Assembly (NCBI RefSeq): GCF_001205715.1
Contig: NZ_AQQZ01000001.1
Span: forward strand, 186,001 to 250,000
Reading direction: 5' to 3'
From: Pseudaestuariivita atlantica
GTDB taxonomy: Bacteria > Pseudomonadota > Alphaproteobacteria > Rhodobacterales > Rhodobacteraceae
Length of the DNA: 64,000 nt
Shown: piece after piece, positions 38,894 to 48,065 of the stretch
How positions within the stretch are numbered: position 1 is the stretch's first letter
Layout: each line of letters starts with the position of its first letter
Program-made: the position numbers and the translations under genes
Notes under the pieces: generated by a model
The model's database searches: none
Told to the model about the DNA's origin: nothing
Seen by the model: the letters and a program-made list of their open reading frames with translations, nothing else

Positions 38894-39912
38894 AGGGCGC
38901 GCTGATCTGTCTCGACCACCTCGGCGGGCGCGAGGCCGCCGCGCGGATGGTCGACGGGCGGCTGGAGGACCTGTTCATCGCAAGCGACGCGCCGCGCCCC
39001 GGCGCGATCTATGCCGCGACGACCGGAAAGCCCGCCAAGGGGCAGGGCGGCCTCTTCCTCGATGCGCCGGGGGCAAAGCTGTTCCTGCGGCAGGGCAAGG
39101 GGATCGGGCCGGGCGAGGTGCTGAAGGTGCAGGTCACGAGCCATGCCGAACCGGGCAAGGCGATCCCCGTCACCCCGCGCCTGCTGTTCAAGAGCCGCTA
39201 CGTGATCGTCACCCCCGACGCGCCGGGCATCAACGTGAGCCGCGCGATCCGCGACGAGGACCGCGCCGAGGACCTGCGCGGCATCGCTCACGGCGTGACC
39301 GAAGGCGTGCACGGCCTGATCCTGCGCTCGGCCTGTGCCGAGGCCGAGGATGGCGAGATCGTCGAGGATATCGCGGCGATGGAGGCGCTGGCGGACGAGG
39401 TGCTCGCCGCCCCCGCCGAACCGGCGCTTTTGCATCCGGGCGACGGGCCGCACGTGCTGGCATGGCGCGACTGGACGGACCCGGCAGAGATCGACACCGC
39501 CGACGGCTCTTTTGCCGAACGGGGTGTGCTTGATGCGCTGGAAGACCTGCGGTCGCCGCGGGTCGAGCTTGACGGTGGCGCGTCGATGTTCGTCGAACCC
39601 ACCCGCGCGCTGGTGGCGGTGGACGTGAACACGGGCCGCGACACCAGTTTCGCCGCCGGGCTGAAAGCCAACCTCGCCGCGGTGCGCGACCTTCCGCGCC
39701 AGTTGCGGCTGCGGGGGCTGGGCGGGCAGGTCACGCTCGACCTCGCGCCGATGCCCAAGAAGGACCGCCGCACCGTGGAAAGCGCGCTGAAGGCCGCGCT
39801 GCGCGCCGACGGGGTCGAGACGAACGTGGTGGGCTGGACGCCCTTGGGCCATCTTGAACTGCAACGCGCCCGCGCCCGCACGCCCATCCTGCCGCTCTTG
39901 CCGAAGGAGTAA
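38890..39912 (+). CDS. Ribonuclease E/G family protein (short form)
   Basis: 340 residues, shorter than E. coli RNase G (489). It contains the RNase E/G core: [20 protein letters not shown], the metal-binding AVDVNTGRD and [15 protein letters not shown]. The zinc-link and C-terminal scaffold regions of RNase E are absent and the S1 part is reduced. A full-length RNase E is expected elsewhere. Coupled to maf by ATGA and followed closely by yacG. Confidence 0.88.
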   Translation: MKGALICLDHLGGREAAARMVDGRLEDLFIASDAPRPGAIYAATTGKPAKGQGGLFLDAPGAKLFLRQGKGIGPGEVLKVQVTSHAEPGKAIPVTPRLLFKSRYVIVTPDAPGINVSRAIRDEDRAEDLRGIAHGVTEGVHGLILRSACAEAEDGEIVEDIAAMEALADEVLAAPAEPALLHPGDGPHVLAWRDWTDPAEIDTADGSFAERGVLDALEDLRSPRVELDGGASMFVEPTRALVAVDVNTGRDTSFAAGLKANLAAVRDLPRQLRLRGLGGQVTLDLAPMPKKDRRTVESALKAALRADGVETNVVGWTPLGHLELQRARARTPILPLLPKE

Positions 39913-39918
39913 GCGCCC

Positions 39919-40095
39919 ATGTCCTGCCCGATCTGCGGAGACGCGACCTCACCCACGGTGCGCCCCTTCTGCTCGCGCCGCTGCGCCGACGTGGATCTCG
40001 CGCGGTGGCTGGGCGGGACCTATCGCGTGGCGGGACGCGATGGCGAGGCCGAGGGCGTGGTCGAGGATGCGGACGCACCGCCGCGCACGCACTGA
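39919..40095 (+). CDS. yacG: DNA gyrase inhibitor YacG (zinc protein)
   Basis: 58 residues with a single zinc site, CPIC (Cys3, Cys6) and CSRRC (Cys18, Cys22), followed by DVDLARWLGGTYRV, the YacG signature. In E. coli YacG binds GyrB and inhibits gyrase. It lies 6 bases after the RNase E/G stop, its normal place in alphaproteobacteria. A short acidic tail completes it. Confidence 0.9.
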   Translation: MSCPICGDATSPTVRPFCSRRCADVDLARWLGGTYRVAGRDGEAEGVVEDADAPPRTH

Positions 40096-40183
40096 CCCCC
40101 GTGACAGAACGCCTCCCGTGGCACCGCTTGCCCCTTGCCGCGCGGAACCCTAGTTTGCCGCCAAAACAGGATCGGATCGCATC

Positions 40184-41320
40184 ATGGCCGAGAAACGCAA
40201 ACTGTTCGAAGAGGTCGGCGACGCGCCCAAACCGCAGGCGACAGCCGCCGGCGTGATCGACCGGGGCCGCACCTATGCCCGTGGCGCGATCCGGCTGTGG
40301 CTGATGCTGCTGTTCGCGCTGGTCGTGGTGATGATTTCCGTTGGCGGCCTGACCCGGCTGACCGACAGTGGCCTGTCGATCACCGAATGGGCGCCCGTGT
40401 CGGGCGCTCTGCCCCCGATGAGCGCCGAGGCCTGGGATGCCGAGTTCGAGAAATACAGGGCGATCCCGGAATACCAGTTGCAGAACAAGGGCATGAGCCT
40501 GTCCGAGTTCAAGGTCATCTATTGGTGGGAATGGGGCCATCGGCAGCTGGGCCGGGTGATCGGCCTTGTCTGGGCGCTGGGCTTTTTCGGGTTCCTTCTG
40601 TTGCGCAAGATCCCGCCGGGCTGGACCGGGCGGCTCTTGCTGCTGGGGGTACTGGGCGGCGCGCAGGGTGCGATCGGCTGGTGGATGGTGTCGTCGGGCC
40701 TGACGGGCACGATGCTCGACGTGGCGTCCTACCGGCTGGCGACGCATCTGGGGCTTGCCTTCGTCATCCTCGGCTTCATCGCGTGGTACACCTTTGCGCT
40801 GGGCCGCGAAGAGCGTGACCTGATGCAGGCCCGCCGCTCGGGCGAGCGGGCGCTGTTCGGCATGGGCACGGGTCTGATGCATTTCGCCTTCCTGCAGATC
40901 CTGCTGGGCGCGCTGGTGGCCGGGATCGACGCGGGCCGCACCTATACCGACTGGCCGCTGATGGCGGGACAGTTTTTCCCCGCCTATGCCTTTGAACTGG
41001 AGCCCGTCTGGCGCAACTTCTTCGAGGACGAGGGCCTTGTACAGTTCATGCACCGGATGGCGGGGTACCTGCTGTTCCTGTTCGGGATCGGTGTCTGGAT
41101 GCGGTCGCGCCGGTCGCCCAACGGGTCCACGCGGTTCGCCTTCAACGCGGTCTTCGCCATGCTGATCGTGCAGATGGTGCTGGGCGTGGTGACCGTGCTT
41201 TATGCCGCGCCGCTGCATATCGCCATCGTGCACCAGCTGGGCGCGGTGGTGCTGTGGGTCCTGATCCTGCGGGCGCGGTTCCTCGCGCGTTATCCGCTCA
41301 CCCAATCCATCCGGGGGTAG
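40184..41320 (+). CDS. ctaA: Heme A synthase (CtaA/COX15)
   Basis: 378 residues with eight predicted helices. VGGLTRLTDSGLSITEW and WWEWGHRQLGR in the first half, ATHLGLAF and LMHFAFLQ in the middle, and FMHRMAGYLL and VHQLGAVVLW near the C-terminus carry the conserved heme-binding histidines. It oxidises heme O to heme A for aa3-type oxidases, so the organism has an aa3 oxidase besides cbb3. Single gene. Confidence 0.95.
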   Translation: MAEKRKLFEEVGDAPKPQATAAGVIDRGRTYARGAIRLWLMLLFALVVVMISVGGLTRLTDSGLSITEWAPVSGALPPMSAEAWDAEFEKYRAIPEYQLQNKGMSLSEFKVIYWWEWGHRQLGRVIGLVWALGFFGFLLLRKIPPGWTGRLLLLGVLGGAQGAIGWWMVSSGLTGTMLDVASYRLATHLGLAFVILGFIAWYTFALGREERDLMQARRSGERALFGMGTGLMHFAFLQILLGALVAGIDAGRTYTDWPLMAGQFFPAYAFELEPVWRNFFEDEGLVQFMHRMAGYLLFLFGIGVWMRSRRSPNGSTRFAFNAVFAMLIVQMVLGVVTVLYAAPLHIAIVHQLGAVVLWVLILRARFLARYPLTQSIRG

Positions 41321-41326
41321 TCACCG

Positions 41327-42805
41327 ATGTCGGCCTATGACGCGCTGATGGCGCATGTTCGGGAAACGCAGGCGCTGGCACAGGTGGCCGGCAGGCTGGG
41401 CTGGGACCAGCAGACGATGATGCCGCCCGGCGCCGCGCACCAGCGGGGCGAGGAGATGGCGGCGATGGAAGGCGTGCTGCACGCCCGCCGCGTCGACCCG
41501 CGCGTGGGCGAGTGGCTGGCGGCCATCGACCCCGCCGATCTGGACGCGGTCGGACAGGCGCAGGTGCGCGAGGTGCGCCGCGCCTTCGACCGGGCGACCC
41601 GCGTCCCGGCGGACCTTGCCGCCGAACTGGCGCGCAAGACGACCGCCGCCCACATGGCATGGGCCGCCGCGCGGGCCGAGGACGATTTCGCCGCCTTCCG
41701 CCCGCACCTCGAAGAAGTCGTGGCACTGCGCGTGCGCGAGGCAGAGGCGCTGGCCGATGGTGGCGGCGACCACTACGACGCGCTGCTGCAGGATTACGAA
41801 CCGGGCATGACCGCGGCAGAGATCGCGGCGATGTTCGACGGCATGCGCCCGGACCTCGTGGAGTTGCGCAAGACGGCTCTCGACGCCGCGCCCGCGCCGG
41901 AACTGACCGGCAGCTTCGACGAGGATCTGCAATTGGCCGTGTCGACCCGGCTGGCGCAGACCTTCGGCTATGACCTGCAGACGGGCCGGATCGACAAGGC
42001 GCTGCACCCGTTCTCGTCCGGTTCGGGGCAGGACGTGCGGATCACCACGCGCACCGCGCTGCGCGATCCCTTCAACTGCTTCTACTCGACCATCCACGAG
42101 GTCGGGCACGCGACCTATGAGCAGAACATCGACGACGCCTTCCTGCTGACCCCGCTGGGCAACGGCGTGTCGATGGGCGTGCATGAAAGCCAAAGCCGCA
42201 TCTACGAAAACCAGCTGGGCCGCAGCCGCGCCTTCACCGGCTGGCTTTACGAGGTGATGCGCGACACGTTCGGCGATTTCGGGGTCGCGGATGCGGATGC
42301 GTTCTATCGCACCGTGAACGCCGTGCGGCGCGGATATATCCGGACCGAGGCGGACGAGCTGCAATACAACCTCCATATCATGCTGCGCTTCGACCTCGAA
42401 CGTGCGATGCTGGCGGGTGACCTGCCCGTTGCGGAGCTTGAAACCGCGTGGAACGACCGGTTCGCGGCCGATTTCGGGTACGCGGTCGACCGCGCCTCGA
42501 ACGGGGTGTTGCAGGACGTGCACTGGTCCGAAGGGCTGATCGGGTATTTCCCGACCTACAGCCTTGGCAACGTTTATGCCGGGTGCCTGTTCGAAGCGAT
42601 GCGCGCGGACCTGCCCGATCTGGATGCCTCGCTGGCGCAGGGGGAGGTCGGACCGGCGCTGACATGGTTGCGCGAGGCGCTGCAGGTGCATGGCGGGTTG
42701 CGCACGCCCCGCGACTCGATTGCCCATGCCTGCAAGGGGGCCGCGCCCTCGTCCGCGCCGCTGATGGCTTACCTGCGCGACAAGTTCACCGCGCTCGCCG
42801 CCTGA
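41327..42805 (+). CDS. M32-family metallocarboxypeptidase
   Basis: 492 residues. The zinc motif HEVGHATYEQ (HExxH) is preceded by FYSTI, and downstream GVHESQSRIYENQLGRS carries the third ligand; DVRITTR and the N-terminal LGWDQQTMMPPGA are family-specific. M32 enzymes (Taq carboxypeptidase family) remove C-terminal residues in the cytoplasm. It follows ctaA by 6 bases and ends next to a hairpin shared with the opposite strand. Confidence 0.93.
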   Translation: MSAYDALMAHVRETQALAQVAGRLGWDQQTMMPPGAAHQRGEEMAAMEGVLHARRVDPRVGEWLAAIDPADLDAVGQAQVREVRRAFDRATRVPADLAAELARKTTAAHMAWAAARAEDDFAAFRPHLEEVVALRVREAEALADGGGDHYDALLQDYEPGMTAAEIAAMFDGMRPDLVELRKTALDAAPAPELTGSFDEDLQLAVSTRLAQTFGYDLQTGRIDKALHPFSSGSGQDVRITTRTALRDPFNCFYSTIHEVGHATYEQNIDDAFLLTPLGNGVSMGVHESQSRIYENQLGRSRAFTGWLYEVMRDTFGDFGVADADAFYRTVNAVRRGYIRTEADELQYNLHIMLRFDLERAMLAGDLPVAELETAWNDRFAADFGYAVDRASNGVLQDVHWSEGLIGYFPTYSLGNVYAGCLFEAMRADLPDLDASLAQGEVGPALTWLREALQVHGGLRTPRDSIAHACKGAAPSSAPLMAYLRDKFTALAA

Positions 42806-42816
42806 GGTGCGAGACG

Positions 42817-42847
42817 AAAAAAGGGCGGGGGATTTGCATCCCCCGCC
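42817..42847 (-). terminator. Intrinsic terminator for the minus-strand membrane protein gene
   Basis: A perfect 10-bp stem GGCGGGGGAT / ATCCCCCGCC with a 4-base loop. Read on the minus strand it is followed by TTTTTT (42817-42822), so it terminates the LysR/membrane-protein transcript; the stem may also slow the opposing carboxypeptidase transcript. Confidence 0.85.
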
Positions 42848-42889
42848 AAGTTGCGCCGGTAGGCGGCGAAGCGGAACATATGGGCATAT

Positions 42890-43318
42890 CTACATCAAAC
42901 CGCTCCAACCCCGACGAACCAGTGAAAAGGTGCCTCCGCCGATGACGGTCAGCCACAGGAGGGATGTCAGACCGACACTGCTGAGGAGAACCTGCATCGC
43001 CGTGGCCTGGTGAGTGAACATTCCCGGATCAACCGGGAGTCCGATCCACAGGAAATGCAGGCCAAGGTATACCGCGCCGAAGGCGGCGACCACGCGCGTC
43101 CGGATCCCGAGGGCGATCCAGATGGCAAGCGCGGCGAGCAGGTACACGTCCGCGCGGTCGAGCAATTCGATCCCGGTGGACATGTTGAACGGGCCCGCGC
43201 GGTTCATTCCGGCGGCTCCGTTGGGGAGGCCCAGCATCTTGAGAAGGGTCAGGGTGCCAAGGGAGGTGGCGCCGACCAGTCGCAATGCCAGACTCAAAGT
43301 CGCTGTATCCAGTTTCAT
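42890..43318 (-). CDS. Small membrane protein, possibly DoxX-like
   Basis: 142 residues with four hydrophobic segments: LSLALRLVGATSLGTLTLLK, VYLLAALAIWIALGI, VVAAFGAVYLGLHFLWIGL and MQVLLSSVGLTSLLWLTVIG. The layout recalls DoxX/DoxD-like quinol-related proteins, but no diagnostic motif is visible. It follows the LysR-type gene on the same strand after 105 bases and ends at an intrinsic terminator. Confidence 0.6.
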   Translation of the reverse strand: MKLDTATLSLALRLVGATSLGTLTLLKMLGLPNGAAGMNRAGPFNMSTGIELLDRADVYLLAALAIWIALGIRTRVVAAFGAVYLGLHFLWIGLPVDPGMFTHQATAMQVLLSSVGLTSLLWLTVIGGGTFSLVRRGWSGLM

Positions 43319-43423
43319 TCTGCCTGCCTCGAAATGTGACCTGTTGTTTTTCTCGATGCTAGGTCACTTGCCCCGCGGGCCACTAGCCCATCGCGTGTGC
43401 AGCCCATGTTTGCATGGATGCAA

Positions 43424-44254
43424 TCAGCTGGTCGGATTGCCCGCGAGGGACGATTTCAGCCATGTCACGATGTCCCGAAGGACGGGATCGTGCCGCCGGC
43501 TTTCATGGAAACATATCCAGACGGGCATCTGTATTTCCTGGAAACCCGGTTGCTCGACAAGGTGCGGATAGCGTTCGGCGTATCGCTTGGGCAGGACCGC
43601 GGCGAGCGGCAGGCGTTCCATTGCCTGACGTGCGACGTTCAGCCCGTGCACGGTGAACCGCGCCGGGCGGCCAAAGACACCTTCCAACTGATCGGTCCAT
43701 TCCTGCTGGTTGGGTCCGATGACGATCCTGATCCATTCCTCCGTTCGCTCCTTGTGGAAGCGGCAGGTATAAAGCGCCAGTGTTTCCACCAGCAGTTTCG
43801 AGCGCACGACACGCCCTTCGGTCGGTTCCTGGTAGGTCAGGGCAAGGTCGGTTTCGCCCAAGGCAAGGCTTTGCGGAAACATCGATATATCGAAGTCAAC
43901 AGCCGGAAAGTCGGTGATCAAGTCTTTCAGAATCCTCATGATTTCGGTCTGAAGGATCGTCAGATCGGCACTGATCCTGAAATGCGTCTGACCCAGAACC
44001 ACGTCGCGGTTCTGCATGACCGCCATCAGGTTCGCTTCCACGTCCTCGGCCAGCTTGAACATCGCCTCGGCCAGCGGGGTCATGCTCCAGTGCTGGCCGT
44101 CACGGATGAAAAGCTGCGCGTCCAGTTCCACCGACAGCTTCTCGATCCGGCGTGAAACCGTTGCTGTATTCGTCCCGAGCCACTTTGCCGCGCTCGACAT
44201 CGTCTTGTGTCTGCCAAGAGCCAAACAGAATTTCAGATCGTCCCAGTTATCCAC
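43424..44254 (-). CDS. LysR-type transcriptional regulator
   Basis: 276 residues. The N-terminal winged helix is DDLKFCLALGRHKTMSSAAK then WLGTNTATVSRRIEKLSVEL, followed by a substrate-binding domain. The start is taken as GTG (MDNWDDLKF) with GAAGG 8 bases upstream, because LysR helix-turn-helix domains begin almost at the N-terminus; an ATG further up would add 37 unlike residues. The effector and targets are unknown. It is not divergently paired with an obvious target gene, and may control the membrane protein behind it. Confidence 0.85.
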   Translation of the reverse strand: MDNWDDLKFCLALGRHKTMSSAAKWLGTNTATVSRRIEKLSVELDAQLFIRDGQHWSMTPLAEAMFKLAEDVEANLMAVMQNRDVVLGQTHFRISADLTILQTEIMRILKDLITDFPAVDFDISMFPQSLALGETDLALTYQEPTEGRVVRSKLLVETLALYTCRFHKERTEEWIRIVIGPNQQEWTDQLEGVFGRPARFTVHGLNVARQAMERLPLAAVLPKRYAERYPHLVEQPGFQEIQMPVWICFHESRRHDPVLRDIVTWLKSSLAGNPTS

Positions 44255-44795
44255 CTTGATGCCTTCCCCCGGTTTATTCACGGCACTCGCACAGGATAGG
44301 GTCAGATTGGGTCCAACACACCGCAGAAACAAGCACTTGCGCCCCATGCCATTGCACCCTTCCAATGCCGCACTGACGAGTTTGCAACAATCGCGTCACC
44401 GGGGTAGCAGCACGCTCAAAAGCGGATTTACACGTCTCGAAAGGATATGATGGGCGCGTATCACCTGCCGCCAGCGCGCTTTTGGGGCGTCACCTGATAC
44501 AGATCCGGACAGCCCGTTCCGGGCAGATTGTCGGCAAGTCGTCGAAATCCGCGAAAATTCCAAAATGGGAATTGCAAAAAAAGGCGGGCGCTTTCCGTCC
44601 ACTATGCTCGTGCGCCGGGATGTCTTCACCGGGTTGATTCAGTCCTCGGGCGATGTGCGTGTGAGGACCATGCGCCGCTCTGCCCGCCCGGTGTATCGAG
44701 TATCCCCGGATACGATGCGCCGGCGCGGTTTTTCACCGTGACTTCCGTTGTGCCGTGTTTTACGGTCATGGCTCAACAATGAGTAAGAGGTTTCC
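44255..44795. other. 541-base intergenic region, no gene recognised
   Basis: Less GC-rich than its surroundings and without a credible coding frame. It should hold the LysR promoter on one side and that of the small exported protein on the other. Two inverted repeats are visible: AATTCC-AAAATG-GGAATT (44556-44573) and GTATCC-CC-GGATAC (44700-44713). The second shares its arms with the GntR-family operator at 57.2 kb, but with a 2-base instead of a 4-base spacer. Confidence 0.4.
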
Positions 44796-45134
44796 ATGTT
44801 TACCAATGCCCGTATCTTGACCTTGTCGATGTGTATCGCTGCAGGTGCCGCACATGCTCAGGTCGCCCAGACAGGCGTCGTCGGTACGACTGACGACCCG
44901 GTCTACACGACGCTTGTCCAGGGTGCAGACGGCAACTTGTACGAATGTCTTCCTGAAATCGAAAACCGTGATGGCCAGAAGGTTCGCAGGTGCCGCCCGC
45001 AAGGTGTGGTTGCGGCCAATTCCTCGGATCCGTTCGCGGGCATCACCGGTACCGGCGGCGGTGTCGGGGTCGGCGTTGTCGGTCTAATTCTTGCCGCGCT
45101 GGCCGTTGGTGCCAGCAGCAGTTCGACAAATTGA
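44796..45134 (+). CDS. Small exported protein of unknown function (112 aa)
   Basis: 112 residues: a signal peptide (MFTNARILTLSMCIAAGAAHA), a short mature domain with two cysteines (YECLPEIENRDGQKVRRCRP) and a C-terminal glycine/valine-rich hydrophobic segment (GVGVGVVGLILAALAVGAS). The pattern suggests a periplasmic domain anchored by a C-terminal helix. AAGAGG lies 5 bases before the ATG and a strong terminator follows, supporting a real single gene. Family not recognised. Confidence 0.7.
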   Translation: MFTNARILTLSMCIAAGAAHAQVAQTGVVGTTDDPVYTTLVQGADGNLYECLPEIENRDGQKVRRCRPQGVVAANSSDPFAGITGTGGGVGVGVVGLILAALAVGASSSSTN

Positions 45135-45142
45135 TCTGACGG

Positions 45143-45174
45143 AATCGAGTGGGTGACATCACCCACTCGATTTA
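45143..45174. terminator. Bidirectional terminator between the small exported protein and gyrA
   Basis: A perfect 14-bp inverted repeat AATCGAGTGGGTGA / TCACCCACTCGATT separated by CA, between two converging genes (stops at 45134 and 45181). The AT-rich outer ends give short T-rich tails on both strands. Confidence 0.8.
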
Positions 45175-45180
45175 TCGGTG

Positions 45181-47901
45181 TCAGTTGTCAGGCTCGTCAT
45201 CCTCGCCCTGTTCGGCGATCCAGGCGACCGACACGACCTCTTCACCCTTGCCGGTGTTGAACACCTTGACCCCGCCCGCACTGCGGGAGCGGAACGAGAT
45301 GCCGTCGACCGGAACCCGGATCGACTGGCCTTTCGAGGTGGCAAGCATGATCTGGTCGTCCATCTCGACGGGGAAGGACGCGACAAGCTCGCCGCCGCGC
45401 ATTGCCTTGTCCATCGCCGCCACGCCCATGCCACCGCGCCCGCGCACCGGGTAGTCATGGCTGGAGGACAGTTTGCCGGTGCCCTGCGCGGTGATGGTCA
45501 GAATCAGGTTTTCGGCTGCGGACATCTGGGCATAGCGTACCTGCGGAAGCTGTGCGTTGGCATTGCCCTCTTCATCGTCCGGTGCCTCGGTATCGTCGGC
45601 CAGCCCCGCCATGGCGCGACGCATCTTGAGATAGGCCGCGCGCTCGTCGGCCTCGGCCTCGAAATGGCGAATGACAGACATCGATACCACCGTGTCGCCG
45701 CCGCCCAGCTTGATCCCGCGCACACCGGTCGAATCGCGGCCCTTGAAGACCCGCACGTCGGTTGTACGGAAACGGATCGCGCGGCCGGAATTGGTGACAA
45801 GCATCACATCGTCATCTTCGGTCGCAATGCGCGCGTTCACGAGGCTCACGTCTTCGGGCAGTTTCATCGCGATCTTGCCGTTGGACCGCACGTTGGTGAA
45901 ATCCGACAGCGCGTTGCGGCGCACGTCGCCCGCCGAGGTGGCGAAGACGATCTGCAACTGGTCCCATTCATCCTCGTCCCGGTCGACCGGCATGATCGCC
46001 GCGATCGACACGCCCTGCGGGATGGGCAGGATGTTGACGACCGCCTTGCCCTTGGCCGTGCGCGAGCCCTGCGGCAGCCGCCACGTCTTCAGCTTGTAGA
46101 CCATGCCGTCGGTCGTGAAGAACAGAAGTTGCGTGTGGGTGTTGGCGACGAACAGGGTGGTGACGACGTCGTCATCCTTGGTCGACATGCCCGACAGCCC
46201 CTTGCCGCCACGCTTTTGCGCGCGGAAATCGGCCAGCGCGGTGCGCTTGATGTATCCCGACTGGGTGACGGTGACGACCATGTCCTCACGCTCGATGAGG
46301 TCCTCGTCCTCCATGTCGCCCGACCATTCGACGATCTCGGTCCGGCGCGGCACGGCGAACTGGTCCTTCACCTCGCGCAACTCGTCGGCGATAATCCCCA
46401 TGATCCGGTCGCGGGACGACAGGATTTCAAGGTATTCCTTGATCCGGGCGGCAAGCTGTTCCAGCTCGTCCGTGACTTCCTTCACGCCCAGTTGCGTCAG
46501 GCGCTGCAGCCGCAGGTCGAGGATCGCGCGGGCCTGCACTTCGGTCAGGTTATAGGTCCCGTCGTCGTTCATCTTGGACAGCGGATCGTCGATCAGGCGC
46601 AGGTAGCTTTCGATCTCTGCCGCGGGCCAGCGGCGCGTCATCAGCTTTTCGCGGGCCTCGGCGGCATCGGCACTGGCGCGGATCGTGGCCACGACCTCGT
46701 CCACGTTCGACACCGCCACGGCGAGGCCGCACAGGATGTGAGACCGCTCGCGCGCCTTGCGCAACTCAAACGCGGTGCGGCGGGCGACCACGTCCTCGCG
46801 GAAGTCGATGAACGAGGTCAGGAACCGCCGCAGGGTCAGTTGCTCGGGCCGGCCGCCGTTCAGCGCCAGCATGTTGCAGCCGAACGAGGTCTGCATCGGC
46901 GTGAAACGGTAAAGCTGGTTCAGCACGACCTCGGCCGTGGCATCGCGTTTCAACTCGACCACGACGCGCACGCCGTTGCGGTCGGATTCATCCTGCACGT
47001 GGGCCACGCCCTCGATCTTCTTCTCGCGCACGGCTTCGGCGATCTTTTCGATCATCGCGGCCTTGTTCACCTGGTAGGGGATCTCGTCCACGATGATCGC
47101 CCAGCGGTCCTTGCGCAGTTCCTCCATCCGGGTCTTGGCGCGGATGATGACGCTGCCGCGGCCTTCAAGGTAGGCCTTCCGCGCGCCCGAACGGCCCAGC
47201 ATGATGCCGCCGGTCGGGAAATCGGGGCCGGGCACGTACTGGATCAGGTCCTCGGACGACAGGTCTGGCTCTTCGATCAGCGCCAGCGTCGCGTCCACGA
47301 CCTCGCCCAGGTTGTGGGGCGGGATGTTGGTGGCCATGCCCACCGCGATGCCGCCCGCCCCGTTGACCAGCATGTTGGGAAAGCGCGCGGGCAGGACCGT
47401 CGGTTCGCGGTCCTTGCCGTCGTAATTGTCCTGAAAGTCGACGGTGTCCTTGTCGATATCGGCCAGCACAAAGGCGGCAGGCTTGTCCATCCGCACCTCG
47501 GTGTACCGCATGGCGGCGGGGTTATCGCCGTCCATCGACCCGAAGTTGCCCTGGCCGTCCAGCAAAGGCAGCGACATCGAGAAATCCTGCGCCATCCGCA
47601 CCAGCGCGTCGTAGATCGCGCTGTCGCCGTGCGGGTGGTACTTGCCCATCACGTCGCCCACGGGCCGCGCCGACTTGCGGTAGGACTTGTCGTGGGTGTT
47701 GCCGGTTTCGTGCATCGCGTACAGGATGCGCCGGTGCACCGGTTTCAGCCCGTCGCGCAGATCGGGGATCGCGCGGCTCACGATCACGCTCATCGCGTAA
47801 TCGAGGTAGCTGGTCTTCATCTCTGCCGTGATCGAGATCGTGGGCCCGTCATAGGCCGGGCGCTCGGGGCGGATGTCGTCGTCTTCGGGGGTGTCGGTCA
47901 A
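45181..47901 (-). CDS. gyrA: DNA gyrase subunit A
   Basis: 906 residues. The N-terminal breakage-reunion domain has the catalytic Tyr133 in AMRYTEVRM and the quinolone-resistance region [20 protein letters not shown] with Ser94 and Asp98, equivalent to E. coli Ser83 and Asp87, so target-site quinolone resistance is not indicated. The C-terminal six-bladed domain carries the GyrA box QKRGGKG, which allows negative supercoiling and separates it from ParC. Single gene, convergent with the small exported protein. Confidence 0.97.
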   Translation of the reverse strand: MTDTPEDDDIRPERPAYDGPTISITAEMKTSYLDYAMSVIVSRAIPDLRDGLKPVHRRILYAMHETGNTHDKSYRKSARPVGDVMGKYHPHGDSAIYDALVRMAQDFSMSLPLLDGQGNFGSMDGDNPAAMRYTEVRMDKPAAFVLADIDKDTVDFQDNYDGKDREPTVLPARFPNMLVNGAGGIAVGMATNIPPHNLGEVVDATLALIEEPDLSSEDLIQYVPGPDFPTGGIMLGRSGARKAYLEGRGSVIIRAKTRMEELRKDRWAIIVDEIPYQVNKAAMIEKIAEAVREKKIEGVAHVQDESDRNGVRVVVELKRDATAEVVLNQLYRFTPMQTSFGCNMLALNGGRPEQLTLRRFLTSFIDFREDVVARRTAFELRKARERSHILCGLAVAVSNVDEVVATIRASADAAEAREKLMTRRWPAAEIESYLRLIDDPLSKMNDDGTYNLTEVQARAILDLRLQRLTQLGVKEVTDELEQLAARIKEYLEILSSRDRIMGIIADELREVKDQFAVPRRTEIVEWSGDMEDEDLIEREDMVVTVTQSGYIKRTALADFRAQKRGGKGLSGMSTKDDDVVTTLFVANTHTQLLFFTTDGMVYKLKTWRLPQGSRTAKGKAVVNILPIPQGVSIAAIMPVDRDEDEWDQLQIVFATSAGDVRRNALSDFTNVRSNGKIAMKLPEDVSLVNARIATEDDDVMLVTNSGRAIRFRTTDVRVFKGRDSTGVRGIKLGGGDTVVSMSVIRHFEAEADERAAYLKMRRAMAGLADDTEAPDDEEGNANAQLPQVRYAQMSAAENLILTITAQGTGKLSSSHDYPVRGRGGMGVAAMDKAMRGGELVASFPVEMDDQIMLATSKGQSIRVPVDGISFRSRSAGGVKVFNTGKGEEVVSVAWIAEQGEDDEPDN

Positions 47902-48003
47902 CGGGAAACGGCCTGCAGGTTCTTCAGGATTTGGTTGTGTGTTCTTCTACCATCCCCAAGATGATGGGACAAACGGCAAATGCAGGGAAAATCGCATTGT
48001 CGG

Positions 48004-48029
48004 GGAATGATTTGGACGCAGATCGCGTT
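48004..48029 (+). promoter_or_regulatory. EcfG-like promoter upstream of the sensor kinase gene
   Basis: GGAAT (48004-48008) and CGTT (48026-48029) are 17 bases apart. The alphaproteobacterial general-stress sigma factor EcfG recognises GGAAC-N16/17-CGTT, so this is one mismatch away. A start near 48036 would leave about 30 bases of leader before the chosen ATG. Confidence 0.5.
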
Positions 48030-48065
48030 ATGTGTATGGTGGAACGACCTGACGGGCCGAAAACC

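Noticed and set aside
44396-44629. A 77-codon minus-strand frame in the LysR-small protein gap
   Set aside because: No recognisable domain, no ribosome site and mixed codon usage; it probably arises by chance in the regulatory region.
45181-47901. Quinolone-resistance substitutions in GyrA
   Set aside because: The positions equivalent to E. coli Ser83 and Asp87 are Ser94 and Asp98, the wild-type residues.
45178-47964. A 928-codon open frame on the plus strand opposite gyrA
   Set aside because: It is the antisense shadow of gyrA in GC-rich DNA: histidine- and arginine-rich, without recognisable domains, while the minus strand encodes a full-length gyrase subunit.
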